Positions 1 to 5,634 are shown, numbered from the stretch's first letter. The stretch: DNA of 8,333 nt from Thermoplasmata archaeon (GCA_021811505.1 JAJZOM010000249.1:1-8333), one strand, 5' to 3'. The notes: generated by a model not told the origin, from the sequence alone. Translations and numbers: made by a program.

Positions 1-271
1 GCTTTGCCTTGACCTTCAGCATGGACCCGCGGGGAAGGTGGATGAACTTGCCATCAAACCAGTCCGGATTCTCCCTAAGTCTCTGGAGCTCGGCGTACCT
101 CATCCCCGTGAGGAGCAGGGAGGTGCATATCTTCCTGGTGCACGGATCCATGGCCTCCCTTATGGTCTCGAATTCAGAAGGCCTGAGTATTCTCACCTGG
201 AACTTTTCAGAAGATCTTACTATGGCTCTCAACGTGCTGTTAAGTCCATGATAAAACTTAACGTTTTTCAT
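1..271 (-). CDS. Tyrosine recombinase/integrase, N-terminal part (cut by window edge)
   Basis: Ninety codons are visible from an ATG at 271, reading left off the window. They end in a typical tyrosine-recombinase active-site entry: LLLTGMRYAELQRL at about residues 52-65, with R58 as the expected first catalytic arginine, followed by a beta-hairpin region (WFDGKFIHLPRG, then a lysine-rich stretch near 84-90) where the catalytic lysine usually lies. Only about 45 residues precede this motif, so the enzyme lacks the long arm- and core-binding region of phage lambda-type integrases and resembles short archaeal integrases. Start choice is supported by GGAG at 279-282, 7 bases upstream, and a TATA box at 312-319. 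The family cuts and rejoins DNA at attachment sites to integrate or excise elements. The remaining R-H-R-Y residues lie outside the window, so intactness cannot be judged. Confidence 0.8.
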   Translation of the reverse strand, partial: MKNVKFYHGLNSTLRAIVRSSEKFQVRILRPSEFETIREAMDPCTRKICTSLLLTGMRYAELQRLRENPDWFDGKFIHLPRGSMLKVKAK

Positions 272-311
272 ATCTCTTCTCCAGGGCGACCACGCGGATC
301 CGGATGATGTG

Positions 312-319
312 TATTTAAA
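312..319 (-). promoter_or_regulatory. TATA box of the integrase gene
   Basis: On the minus strand this reads TTTAAATA, a consensus archaeal TATA box. It lies about 41 bases before the integrase ATG, which puts the expected transcription start near 290 and leaves room for the GGAG ribosome site at 279-282 in a short leader. Confidence 0.6.
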
Positions 320-322
320 CCC

Positions 323-349
323 AGTTAAGTTTTACTCTAAAACTTAACT
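323..349. promoter_or_regulatory. Perfect 12+12 bp inverted repeat, candidate operator or integrase-binding site
   Basis: AGTTAAGTTTTA at 323-334 is followed by CTC and then its exact reverse complement TAAAACTTAACT at 338-349. The core TAAAACTTAAC occurs again at 252-262, just inside the integrase gene, and an overlapping palindrome ACTTAAGT sits at 347-354. The dyad abuts the integrase TATA box on its upstream side, and the third copy lies just after the start codon, so a protein bound to all copies would bracket the integrase promoter. Operator use is inferred; a recombinase accessory-binding site is the alternative. Confidence 0.55.
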
Positions 350-381
350 TAAGTGGTTGGGGAAATTTGATCCCCAATAGA

Positions 382-395
382 TTTATTTATATTTT
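382..395 (+). promoter_or_regulatory. Probable TATA box for the 128-residue ORF
   Basis: The AT-rich run TTTATTTATATTTT lies about 30-40 bases before the ATG at 422. The expected transcription start is near 410-418, giving an almost leaderless mRNA. This fits the lack of a clear Shine-Dalgarno site. Confidence 0.45.
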
Positions 396-421
396 AGATG
401 AAGATAAACAAATGAACAGAG

Positions 422-808
422 ATGGGTAATCCAGAATCGGTAGCTCGGTATTTTTCTAAAAAAGGGTTGCAGTGGTCAAGATACGGCTCATTAGAACAAT
501 ATGTGAAGCAAGTTGGGAGAGACGCCATAGCGGACGATTTCAGAAACGACCCAGAATTTGAAACGGTTTGTGAGTATGCCAAACAAGTAGGAGAACTTCA
601 GCTTCGATCAGATATTACTAAGTCAGTAGAAGATCTCGCAGGCTTGGTGTTCGGCATCCCGTTTGTAGGAGCTCTCGATGTCATAATCGGGGCAATTGAG
701 GATGCCTGTGGACATAAATTTCTTGCTGGTAGATTAATAAAGGGTGGGATCTTGATTTTAACGGCGGCTGCAATCGCCTCGGCATTCTCTGGCAGCAAAA
801 AGAAGTAA
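422..808 (+). CDS. Small probable membrane-associated protein, 128 aa, unknown function
   Basis: I do not recognise a family. The first 65 or so residues are polar and look helical. Residues about 70-93 (LAGLVFGIPFVGALDVIIG and onward) and about 105-121 (LIKGGILILTAAAIASAF) are hydrophobic and could be two membrane segments, with a short loop containing one cysteine between them and a basic GSKKK tail. The start at 422 is favoured because an ATG at 412 is out of frame and soon stopped, and because the TATA-like run upstream fits a near-leaderless start. The gene is divergent from the integrase and shares its regulatory region with the 323-349 dyad, so it may be element-borne. A role in regulating the integrase cannot be claimed. 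Confidence 0.65.
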   Translation: MGNPESVARYFSKKGLQWSRYGSLEQYVKQVGRDAIADDFRNDPEFETVCEYAKQVGELQLRSDITKSVEDLAGLVFGIPFVGALDVIIGAIEDACGHKFLAGRLIKGGILILTAAAIASAFSGSKKK

Positions 809-1246
809 GGTTTTCTCATGTTGTCAGTAAATGATCCCCGAGAGTGTAAAGCGATTACCAGACAGAAGTTACTCCGTTGATGGACTGTCTGCAATTGGAT
901 CGTAATAATAACGATTATTATCTCCCGTCAATTTATAATTCGTAGGACAGCTTTACGGTCCACGGGCAGTAATCACATCATTGTGCCATATTTTCATTTC
1001 GCAAGCAGTCGTCTAGCACATAGAAAACATGGAAACCATCATTACCACGTGATTAATCCTATGAATCATACATGGCATGGACCAAATTGTGGCCATAATT
1101 TATGTTACATCATAACCGTCATTCGCCGAATCATCTAAAAATCCTTTCATTTCGGGCGTGGAGAGAAAAATGTGTAACCTGTTTCGTAGGCCCTCGAGTG
1201 TGAGATCCCAGCTGAGCTCAGGGGAAAAAATTCGGCGATTGATGAA
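809..1246. other. Non-coding spacer with several small dyads
   Basis: No convincing gene is seen in this roughly 440-base AT-rich stretch. It contains a hairpin at 903-920 (TAATAAT, 4-base loop, ATTATTA), an 18-base imperfect dyad at 1084-1101 (AAATTGTGGCCATAATTT), a short palindrome ATTCGCCGAAT at 1121-1131, and a related sequence at 1230-1240. The right end serves as the 3' end of the minus-strand membrane gene pair. Replication-origin or regulatory use is possible but unsupported. Confidence 0.4.
1225..1230 (-). terminator. Oligo-T terminator after the small membrane gene pair
   Basis: On the minus strand a run of six T lies 17-22 bases after the stop codon at 1247-1249. Archaeal RNA polymerase commonly terminates at such oligo-T tracts. 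No strong stem precedes it. Confidence 0.4.
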
Positions 1247-1369
1247 TCAGATTATCCCAATGCCAAGGAGTATGAGGAAAAGTCCACCAAGCATTCCTAC
1301 CATACTGATGTATTTTATAATATCTATCCTGTCAGAGTGCCTATACATAGTCCTGCCATGATAAGTCAT
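1247..1369 (-). CDS. 40-residue single-pass membrane microprotein
   Basis: The frame starts MTYHGRTMYRHSDRIDIIKY, a polar and basic N-terminal half, and continues into one strongly hydrophobic segment (about residues 21-40, rich in G, L and I) that runs to the C terminus. Its ATG overlaps the stop codon of the upstream gene by one base (TAATG), the usual arrangement for translational coupling, and it ends shortly before an oligo-T terminator. This context makes a real gene likely despite its size. By the positive-inside rule the N terminus should face the cytoplasm. Function unknown; a partner role for the upstream membrane protein is an inference from coupling. Confidence 0.6.
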   Translation of the reverse strand: MTYHGRTMYRHSDRIDIIKYISMVGMLGGLFLILLGIGII

Positions 1370-1644
1370 TATAAATCTTTTTCCTGTTCCTCACGATGGA
1401 GATACACCGCAGCAAATCCCGTAAATGCTGCAGTTCCAAACCATACTTCAGCAGCCGATAATTTTGTCAGCTCAAACAATTCAATAATACCACTTGCAGC
1501 AGGTATTGAGAACACCTCGAATGCAGCAAGCAAAGACAGAAAAGATAATCCTCCAAGGACATGTTTTAGCTTGAGGTGGAACGCATCGTCAGCTCTCCTC
1601 AGCTTCCCTGCGGGAGTCTTCTTATTGCGTTTTACTGTACTCAT
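1369..1644 (-). CDS. Small two-helix membrane protein, 91 aa
   Basis: The protein begins with a basic stretch (MSTVKRNKKT, then KLRR) and has two hydrophobic segments at about residues 29-49 and 62-82, followed by a charged tail (HREEQEKDL). This suggests a helical-hairpin membrane protein with both ends in the cytoplasm. The start is well fixed: AGGAGG lies at 1652-1657 on the minus strand, 7 bases before the ATG, and a TATA box is at 1709-1716. Its stop codon overlaps the start of the 40-residue gene in a TAATG junction. I do not recognise a family. Similar small two-helix proteins are common in archaeal accessory regions, so no function is assigned. Confidence 0.72.
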   Translation of the reverse strand: MSTVKRNKKTPAGKLRRADDAFHLKLKHVLGGLSFLSLLAAFEVFSIPAASGIIELFELTKLSAAEVWFGTAAFTGFAAVYLHREEQEKDL

Positions 1645-1651
1645 CCCTTCT

Positions 1652-1657
1652 CCTCCT
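1652..1657 (-). promoter_or_regulatory. Strong Shine-Dalgarno site AGGAGG
   Basis: AGGAGG on the minus strand, 7 bases before the ATG at 1644. It fixes the start of the 91-residue membrane protein and shows the transcript has a leader. Confidence 0.65.
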
Positions 1658-1708
1658 TAGTTTTATCCTGTGTTTTTCCTTTTTCAAATTGATCTTTTCA
1701 AACTCCGG

Positions 1709-1716
1709 TATTTAAA
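1709..1716 (-). promoter_or_regulatory. TATA box of the small membrane gene pair
   Basis: Minus-strand TTTAAATA, identical in core to the integrase TATA box. The expected start near 1685 gives a leader of about 40 bases carrying the AGGAGG site. A second AT-rich element, TATATATAATAATA at 1757-1770, lies further upstream and could be an alternative promoter in either direction. Confidence 0.5.
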
Positions 1717-1791
1717 GCAGCCAGAAAATCGACCCTGAATCTCCCTTTGATTCATGTATATATAATAATAGGATAGGAGAGCAGCCGCCGC

Positions 1792-1876
1792 GGCATGACA
1801 TTCTCCTCTCCGGATATCCCATTCCCTGTAATTTCCGGCGGTGTCATGCCGGTGTTACATGGGTCTTTGCATGACA
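1792..1876. repeat. Three copies of (G)GCATGACA around a short spacer
   Basis: GGCATGACA at 1792-1800 faces its exact reverse complement TGTCATGCC at 1842-1850, and GCATGACA recurs in direct orientation at 1869-1876, directly next to the stop codon of the ATPase fragment. A CCGGC/GCCGG stem overlaps the middle copy and could help end transcription from the ATPase side. This could be an operator set, a recombination site or a terminator. Confidence 0.4.
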
Positions 1877-2935
1877 TCATTTCTTCTCATCCCTGCCCGG
1901 ATCATGATCACCCTCATTCCCGGGCTTCTTCTCAAGCTCCTTTGCCGTCATCTCTGCAAGATGTTCTATCATCCGCTTCATTTCGGGAGTTATCTTCTCA
2001 CCCTTCCGTATCAGCTTCGAGGCCATGAGGTCGAAGATCTCCTCCTTTGTCATGCCAGGTCTTGCGGGAGTGTTCATGGGATCCAGCGGATCCTCTTCCT
2101 GTTTCACCTCGGCAATATCCCTGCCGGTGTTCACATAACCCTCGCAGTTCGGGCAGACCGTCCTCTTTGCCCCTCCCGTATATGTCCATTCGTAGCCGCA
2201 GTGCCTGCACTTCACCCTTGTGCCTGTGGGTTCCTTCTCCTCCATCTCAGCCACGTACACGCGGTGATCGCAGTTTGGACATCTTGCAACCGCCCTGTGG
2301 CCGGAATAATCCCACTCGTATCCGCACTCGTCGCACTGGACCCTGACAGCAGGTCTTCCGTTCTTCATTACAAGGTTGCCGCCGTCAAGCAGTTCTAGCT
2401 CCTCCTGGAATTCTTTGAACCTGGATTCCATGTATTCCTTCTTCTTTGCCTCGTATTTCTCCCACAGATCCTTGGAGGGCAGCTGGAACTTCACCATCTT
2501 CACGACTATCTCCGAAATTCCTCTGCGGATCCTGGGAAACTTTGCAAGCGGATGCTCCGGATCGAATGCGTTACGCGAGAGCAGCTTCATCTTCATGAGG
2601 CCCTGAACATCGGTCGACTCGAATCTTATGTGAACAAGCTTCCTTGACTGCCGCTCAATGAACGTCTCATCAGGTACGGTTATAAACGTGAGAATCTGCT
2701 TGTACCTGAATCCCTGTGTCAGCATCCCGAACACACGTGCGGACATCTCCTGCCAGAGCCTTGCATTGATCCCCAGGCCTGCATCGTCGAACACTATCAC
2801 TGATCCTGGAGGAAGGCCTGAATTGACAAGTGACAGGAATTCCTTCACGGTGAAAACGATCCTGTCGACGGAGAAGCCTGGATCGATCCTTTCTGCCAGC
2901 CTTATGGATGACAGGGATTTTCCGGAGCCGGTGTC
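1877..2935 (-). pseudogene. 5'-truncated P-loop ATPase with twin zinc ribbons (mobile-element type)
   Basis: The frame carries a Walker A motif DTGSGKS at 2915-2935. The only upstream codons in frame before a TAA at 2960-2962 include no start, and they do not read as the hydrophobic strand that normally precedes a P-loop. The first possible start is GTG at 2848, already past the P-loop, leaving 323 residues. Numbered from there: Walker B VIVFDDAG at 17-24, a sensor-like TFITVPDETFIERQSRKLV near 54-72, a helical region, then two zinc ribbons with cysteine pairs at 172/175 with 190/193 and 214/217 with 232/235, and a charged tail. The order resembles P-loop ATPases of archaeal plasmids and viruses (inference), possibly DNA-handling. 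Codons are more GC-rich than the genes to its right. It is probably non-functional as an ATPase because the N terminus was lost at a rearrangement; a zinc-ribbon fragment could still be made. Confidence 0.7.
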
Positions 2936-3166
2936 GTGTTCGGAACCATCTACCTTATATTAAGCGTGGGGCTCGCAAAATCTGTTAACATCTTCTATCT
3001 GCTTGGAGTAATCTTTCCCTTCGCGGGTGCGACACTGGCTATAATCAGGCTACATCTTTACGGGTTCGAGGTGTTTTCTGTAATAAACATAGGGTTCGAT
3101 GTCTTTGTGGTGCCAGCGTGTGCGTTCTTATTCATAAAATATAGAAGAGGTAGGATCATTGAATAA
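2936..3166 (+). CDS. Membrane protein, about 76 aa, probably 5'-truncated
   Basis: The sequence is strongly hydrophobic, with segments at about residues 1-13, 18-38 and 46-67, and ends in a basic tail KYRRGRIIE. The protein-like reading begins exactly where the opposing ATPase frame stops making sense, and the first segment starts without a normal N-terminal leader, so this is probably the 3' part of a longer membrane-protein gene. The GTG at 2936 has a GGAG at 2923-2926 that comes from the ATPase P-loop codons, so expression of the remnant is possible by chance. Its stop overlaps the start of the next small ORF. Family unknown. Confidence 0.5.
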   Translation: MFGTIYLILSVGLAKSVNIFYLLGVIFPFAGATLAIIRLHLYGFEVFSVINIGFDVFVVPACAFLFIKYRRGRIIE

Positions 3167-3284
3167 TTTATCAGAGGAAACAGGAAAGATCAAACGACAT
3201 GTAATATGTGCTTGCGGAGCAACCAAAGAATGCAACAATGATGTTGGACCTGTGAAGGCATCAGGTTATTTGGCAGCACTATGA
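3159..3284 (+). CDS. 41-residue cysteine-containing ORF with TTG start
   Basis: The frame opens at a TTG preceded by a good Shine-Dalgarno-like GAGGT (3147-3151) at 7 bases, overlaps the end of the membrane ORF by 8 bases, and stops 14 bases before the next gene. The peptide contains HVICACGATKEC, with cysteines at residues 17, 19 and 25, possibly a small metal site or the remnant of a zinc finger. No family is recognised. It could be a leader peptide, a microprotein or a chance frame. The tight spacing and ribosome site are the only support. Confidence 0.4.
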   Translation: MNNLSEETGKIKRHVICACGATKECNNDVGPVKASGYLAAL

Positions 3285-3292
3285 AAGGAGAG
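3285..3292 (+). promoter_or_regulatory. Shine-Dalgarno site AAGGAGAG
   Basis: Strong ribosome site 6 bases before the ATG at 3299. It settles the start of the DUF6978-like gene and overlaps the stop region of the 41-residue ORF. Confidence 0.6.
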
Positions 3293-3298
3293 TAAATT

Positions 3299-3766
3299 AT
3301 GGAACTATCGCAAGATGAGGCGAATAACCTAATAATGATCGAAAAGAAGAGAAATGGAAACCAGTCATACATGTTTCCTTCCCCGGGTACCCATACTGTT
3401 GTGCCTCTCCTGTCGCTGGATGGAACTATTGAATTCACTCTAAACTTCTATCACGCAATCAAAAAGCGAAACAAGATCCAAGCGGCCGAACTCTATGAAA
3501 AAGGAGTATTGCTACTGAGGATGTGTATAGGAGGAAAAAATCATATCAACCCACAAGGAAGTGCACCTCTATCTTTATTCTCGGCCCTGGAAGGGCGGGA
3601 CACTGGAGAAAATCACCTCCATTACTATGTTGAAGGATGGGGAACCAGCTGGTCTATCCCACTGGACATTGACCCGAACCTATTTTATCCTTTGACTCGT
3701 TTATCATACTATTTTATGGACCTATGCCATGTAGTTGATAAGCCAGTTATGATTGGAGGTCTATGA
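3299..3766 (+). CDS. DUF6978-like protein, 155 aa
   Basis: I recognise the pattern of DUF6978 from memory. An N-terminal helix (LSQDEANNLIMIEKK) leads into a beta region with LSLDGTIEFTLNFYH (39-52), then LLRMCIGGKNHINPQG (72-87) and NHLHYYVEGWGTSWSIPL (105-122). The conserved-looking residues are H82, N84, P85, G87, H106, H108 and E112, a histidine/acid set that might form a metal or catalytic site (inference). No signal or membrane segment is seen. The family's activity is, to my knowledge, unknown. The gene has a strong ribosome site and overlaps the next gene by four bases (ATGA), so the two are almost certainly co-translated. Position next to a restriction enzyme hints at defence, but that is context only. 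Confidence 0.65.
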   Translation: MELSQDEANNLIMIEKKRNGNQSYMFPSPGTHTVVPLLSLDGTIEFTLNFYHAIKKRNKIQAAELYEKGVLLLRMCIGGKNHINPQGSAPLSLFSALEGRDTGENHLHYYVEGWGTSWSIPLDIDPNLFYPLTRLSYYFMDLCHVVDKPVMIGGL

Positions 3767-4536
3767 TGGAAGTATCCACTGTCGCTTTGATGATTGACGA
3801 ATATGCAAAATGGCTCAGAAGCAGGGTTGAAATTAAAAAGATAAACGAAACCGATTATGTTGAAATTACTACTCCTTTTCTAGATCGGGACAACGATACA
3901 ATCCAGCTTTTCATGAAAGAGACAGAGGATAAAAAAATCCTTCTTTCCGATGGAGGGGACACAATCTCAGAGCTTGAGACAATCGGAATTGATGTTTCGA
4001 GAGGAAGGAGAAAGGAACTTGTGGAAACAATACTCAGACAGAATGGTGCTAAGTTGGATAATTCCGAGATTGCAGTCATTACTACCTATGAAAATTTCCC
4101 AATTGCCAAGAACAATATAATACGTGCAATTCTTGCTATTAATGACCTGTATTACCTGACCTCCAGGACCGTTTCGACAGTCTTCAAGGAAGAGGTAGAG
4201 GAATTCCTGCAGAAGAACGAGATCCGGTATTCCACGGGGTTTGGGCTGATCGGTAGAAGTGGCCTCTACCAGCCATTTCATTTCCTAATACAGTCAGCTC
4301 ACCGTGACATCGTGATGCAGGCAATAGGCAGGCCGATAAGGCAGTGGATATCCCTTTTCATAATGTCCTGGAGTGATGTAGCGGCTCTCAGGGGCCATGA
4401 TACGGTGTCATTTGGTGTGCTCAATGATGAAGCTGTCAGCGTCGATGAGAGCCTGATAATGGCTATGAAAACCTATGATATCAGACCCTTTCTGTGGTCA
4501 AAAAAGGAAGTGTTGCTTGCTGAGATCAGAGGATAG
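3763..4536 (+). CDS. DUF1828/DUF1829-domain protein, 257 aa
   Basis: The N-terminal half fits DUF1828: a polar start, VEITTPFLDRDNDTIQLF (33-50) and the characteristic KILLSDGGDTISELE (58-72), ending near residue 130. The C-terminal half (about 138-250), with HFLIQS, WSDVAALRG and a final FLWSKKEVLLAEIRG, fits DUF1829. Both assignments are from memory of the families and neither has an established function I know of. The start at 3763 gives MME and overlaps the DUF6978-like stop. By hand count the DUF1828 half (3781-4140) is about 38% GC and the DUF1829 half (4141-4440) about 50%, an abrupt change at the domain border that suggests domain replacement. It sits between the DUF6978-like and kinase-like genes in one operon. 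Confidence 0.7.
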   Translation: MMEVSTVALMIDEYAKWLRSRVEIKKINETDYVEITTPFLDRDNDTIQLFMKETEDKKILLSDGGDTISELETIGIDVSRGRRKELVETILRQNGAKLDNSEIAVITTYENFPIAKNNIIRAILAINDLYYLTSRTVSTVFKEEVEEFLQKNEIRYSTGFGLIGRSGLYQPFHFLIQSAHRDIVMQAIGRPIRQWISLFIMSWSDVAALRGHDTVSFGVLNDEAVSVDESLIMAMKTYDIRPFLWSKKEVLLAEIRG

Positions 4537-4551
4537 CGATGTGGGCAGATT

Positions 4552-5073
4552 ATGAAGAAAAATGCAATTAGGCATGCAATTATTTTGCGTGGTCCACCTG
4601 GGGCTGGAAAGACATCGGTAATCAAATATCTTCATAAAAAACTGCAAACCAATACTTCAGTACGCATTGTTAATCTTGACGCTGAGTGGGGAGATGACCG
4701 CTTTGGAAGTACAGAGCCTAGGCACTACTCCGACCTAGAGAGACTTACTGAGGAAATCGTGTTGGTTGAGATAGGATATGGGAACGATGCAACCTTTAGA
4801 CCGAAGGTTTGGTGCGATAAACTGAAGAATGCAGGATATAATCTTAGCTTATTTCTTCTTGGATGCTCAGAAGATATCTGCATCAAAAGAGTTAAACAAA
4901 GGAATGCTGGAATGCTAGAATCATACGCAAGAGACTTTTGGAAAAGATATCAGTGCAACCTCGAATTCACTGATTTTCCTTCGCATGCAGGGGTCAACCA
5001 AGTTGAGTTCAATACCGACGCACTGAGTCCAGATGAAATCTCAGAGAAAATTCGTAATGAAGTTGGCTTTTAA
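4552..5073 (+). CDS. P-loop kinase-like protein, 173 aa
   Basis: A Walker A motif GPPGAGKTS at residues 14-22 follows a hydrophobic strand (HAIILR). A second strand ends in NLDAEW with D43, the place of the substrate-binding acid in small-molecule and nucleotide kinases. A third strand, EEIVLVEIGYG (68-78), and a lid-like RVKQRNAG (113-120) follow, after LSLFLLGCSEDICIKR. This order fits the P-loop kinase group that includes zeta-toxin-like and antibiotic phosphotransferase-like enzymes, but I cannot name the substrate. The start is the first ATG after an in-frame stop (the TAG of the upstream gene), 15 bases away and in the same frame. No strong ribosome site is seen, suggesting coupling to the upstream gene. 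A role in phosphorylating a nucleotide, a sugar or a cellular target is open. Confidence 0.7.
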   Translation: MKKNAIRHAIILRGPPGAGKTSVIKYLHKKLQTNTSVRIVNLDAEWGDDRFGSTEPRHYSDLERLTEEIVLVEIGYGNDATFRPKVWCDKLKNAGYNLSLFLLGCSEDICIKRVKQRNAGMLESYARDFWKRYQCNLEFTDFPSHAGVNQVEFNTDALSPDEISEKIRNEVGF

Positions 5074-5287
5074 AGAGTATTTACCATATCAGAAATTGAC
5101 AGGAGTTCGGAAGATCGTAGGCAGGAGAGCAGGGGAAGACTACGGATAGAATCACTTACACAAAGGCTAGCTGAGCCAGACTGGTAATCGCATGCGCGCA
5201 TAGGAAAATAAGATATGATCCAGATAAGAAGTGATTGTCAACTAAACCTACCTTCGTAATGCCGGTAAAAAGTATATAAAACCCCGG
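5074..5287. other. Spacer between convergent gene blocks
   Basis: The plus operon ends at 5073. I see no gene here and no clear T-run terminator. A perfect 10-base palindrome ATGCGCGCAT lies at 5192-5201 and a strong TATA-like element at 5273-5280. Confidence 0.35.
5273..5280 (+). promoter_or_regulatory. TATA-like element TATATAAA in the convergent spacer
   Basis: TATATAAA flanked by A-rich sequence matches the archaeal TATA consensus. Read to the right it would start RNA near 5300, upstream of a 23-codon hydrophobic frame (ATG at 5351, stop at 5420-5422, with GAGGT about 12 bases before it) and antisense to the 41-residue minus-strand frame. No larger gene follows, so it may be fortuitous or drive a short RNA. 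Confidence 0.3.
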
Positions 5288-5413
5288 TCAGGAATTTCTG
5301 TCAACTTTAAGAGTAGCTCTCTGCACAATTCCCTGAGGTCTCTCAAATCCATGATTGCGAAATATCTTCATGCCTTCGTGGCAATCCTTATTAACGGACT
5401 GGCGGTAAAACAT
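5288..5413 (-). CDS. 41-residue ORF, doubtful
   Basis: The frame MFYRQSVNKDCHEGMKIFRN and onward is basic and soluble, with no recognisable family. Support is limited to a TATA-like GCATAAAAAC on the minus strand at 5454-5463, which would place a transcription start near 5430, about 20 bases before the ATG. There is no clear ribosome site. It could be the tail of a decayed gene or chance. Confidence 0.25.
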   Translation of the reverse strand: MFYRQSVNKDCHEGMKIFRNHGFERPQGIVQRATLKVDRNS

Positions 5414-5477
5414 GTGAGTTGATTATCTTGCCAAGCACATGCCATTGCGGAAACGTTTTTATGCCATCCGGCTGCTG

Positions 5478-5618
5478 TCATAGGGGGTGAAATTCCACCA
5501 GTATCCGCATCCCCATTTCTTTGTCCCATTGTGGTCCAGAGGGGTTAGCATATTCTATAACCTTCTGCGGCTCTCCGAATATCTCAATCATATCAAGACT
5601 AACCGTTGGTGGGTTCAT
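5478..5618 (-). CDS. 46-residue ORF directly downstream of the restriction gene
   Basis: The ATG lies 16 bases after the TAG of the restriction-enzyme gene, in a different frame. The peptide begins MNPPTVSLDMIEIFGEPQKV and continues with a proline- and tryptophan-containing stretch (NPSGPQWD) to end in RILVEFHPL. The composition is protein-like (amphipathic helix, then a strand), unlike a random frame. The abrupt end after a strand suggests it may be the 5' part of a longer gene broken by the TGA at 5478-5480. No family is recognised. Co-transcription with the restriction gene is likely from spacing. Confidence 0.45.
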   Translation of the reverse strand: MNPPTVSLDMIEIFGEPQKVIEYANPSGPQWDKEMGMRILVEFHPL

Positions 5619-5634
5619 GAGGTATTTACACGCG

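Noticed and set aside
598..894. 98-codon minus-strand frame
   Set aside because: Mostly antisense to the 128-residue plus-strand ORF, with no promoter or ribosome site. The plus frame has the better protein composition and TATA box.
1158..1361. 67-codon plus-strand frame
   Set aside because: Overlaps the coupled 40-residue membrane gene on the other strand. It has no promoter, and its hydrophobic end mirrors that gene.
1712..1801. 29-codon minus-strand frame with a GGAGAGGAGA ribosome-like site
   Set aside because: Low-complexity peptide that runs through two TATA-like elements. More likely promoter DNA.
1841..2398. 185-codon plus-strand frame rich in Cys, His, Leu and Ser
   Set aside because: Antisense to the zinc-ribbon part of the ATPase. 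Its composition is the mirror of the real frame.
2936..2962. Simple frameshift as the explanation for the missing ATPase start
   Set aside because: No minus-strand frame upstream of 2936 continues ATPase-like sequence, whereas the plus frame is clearly membrane-protein-like, so a rearrangement fits better.
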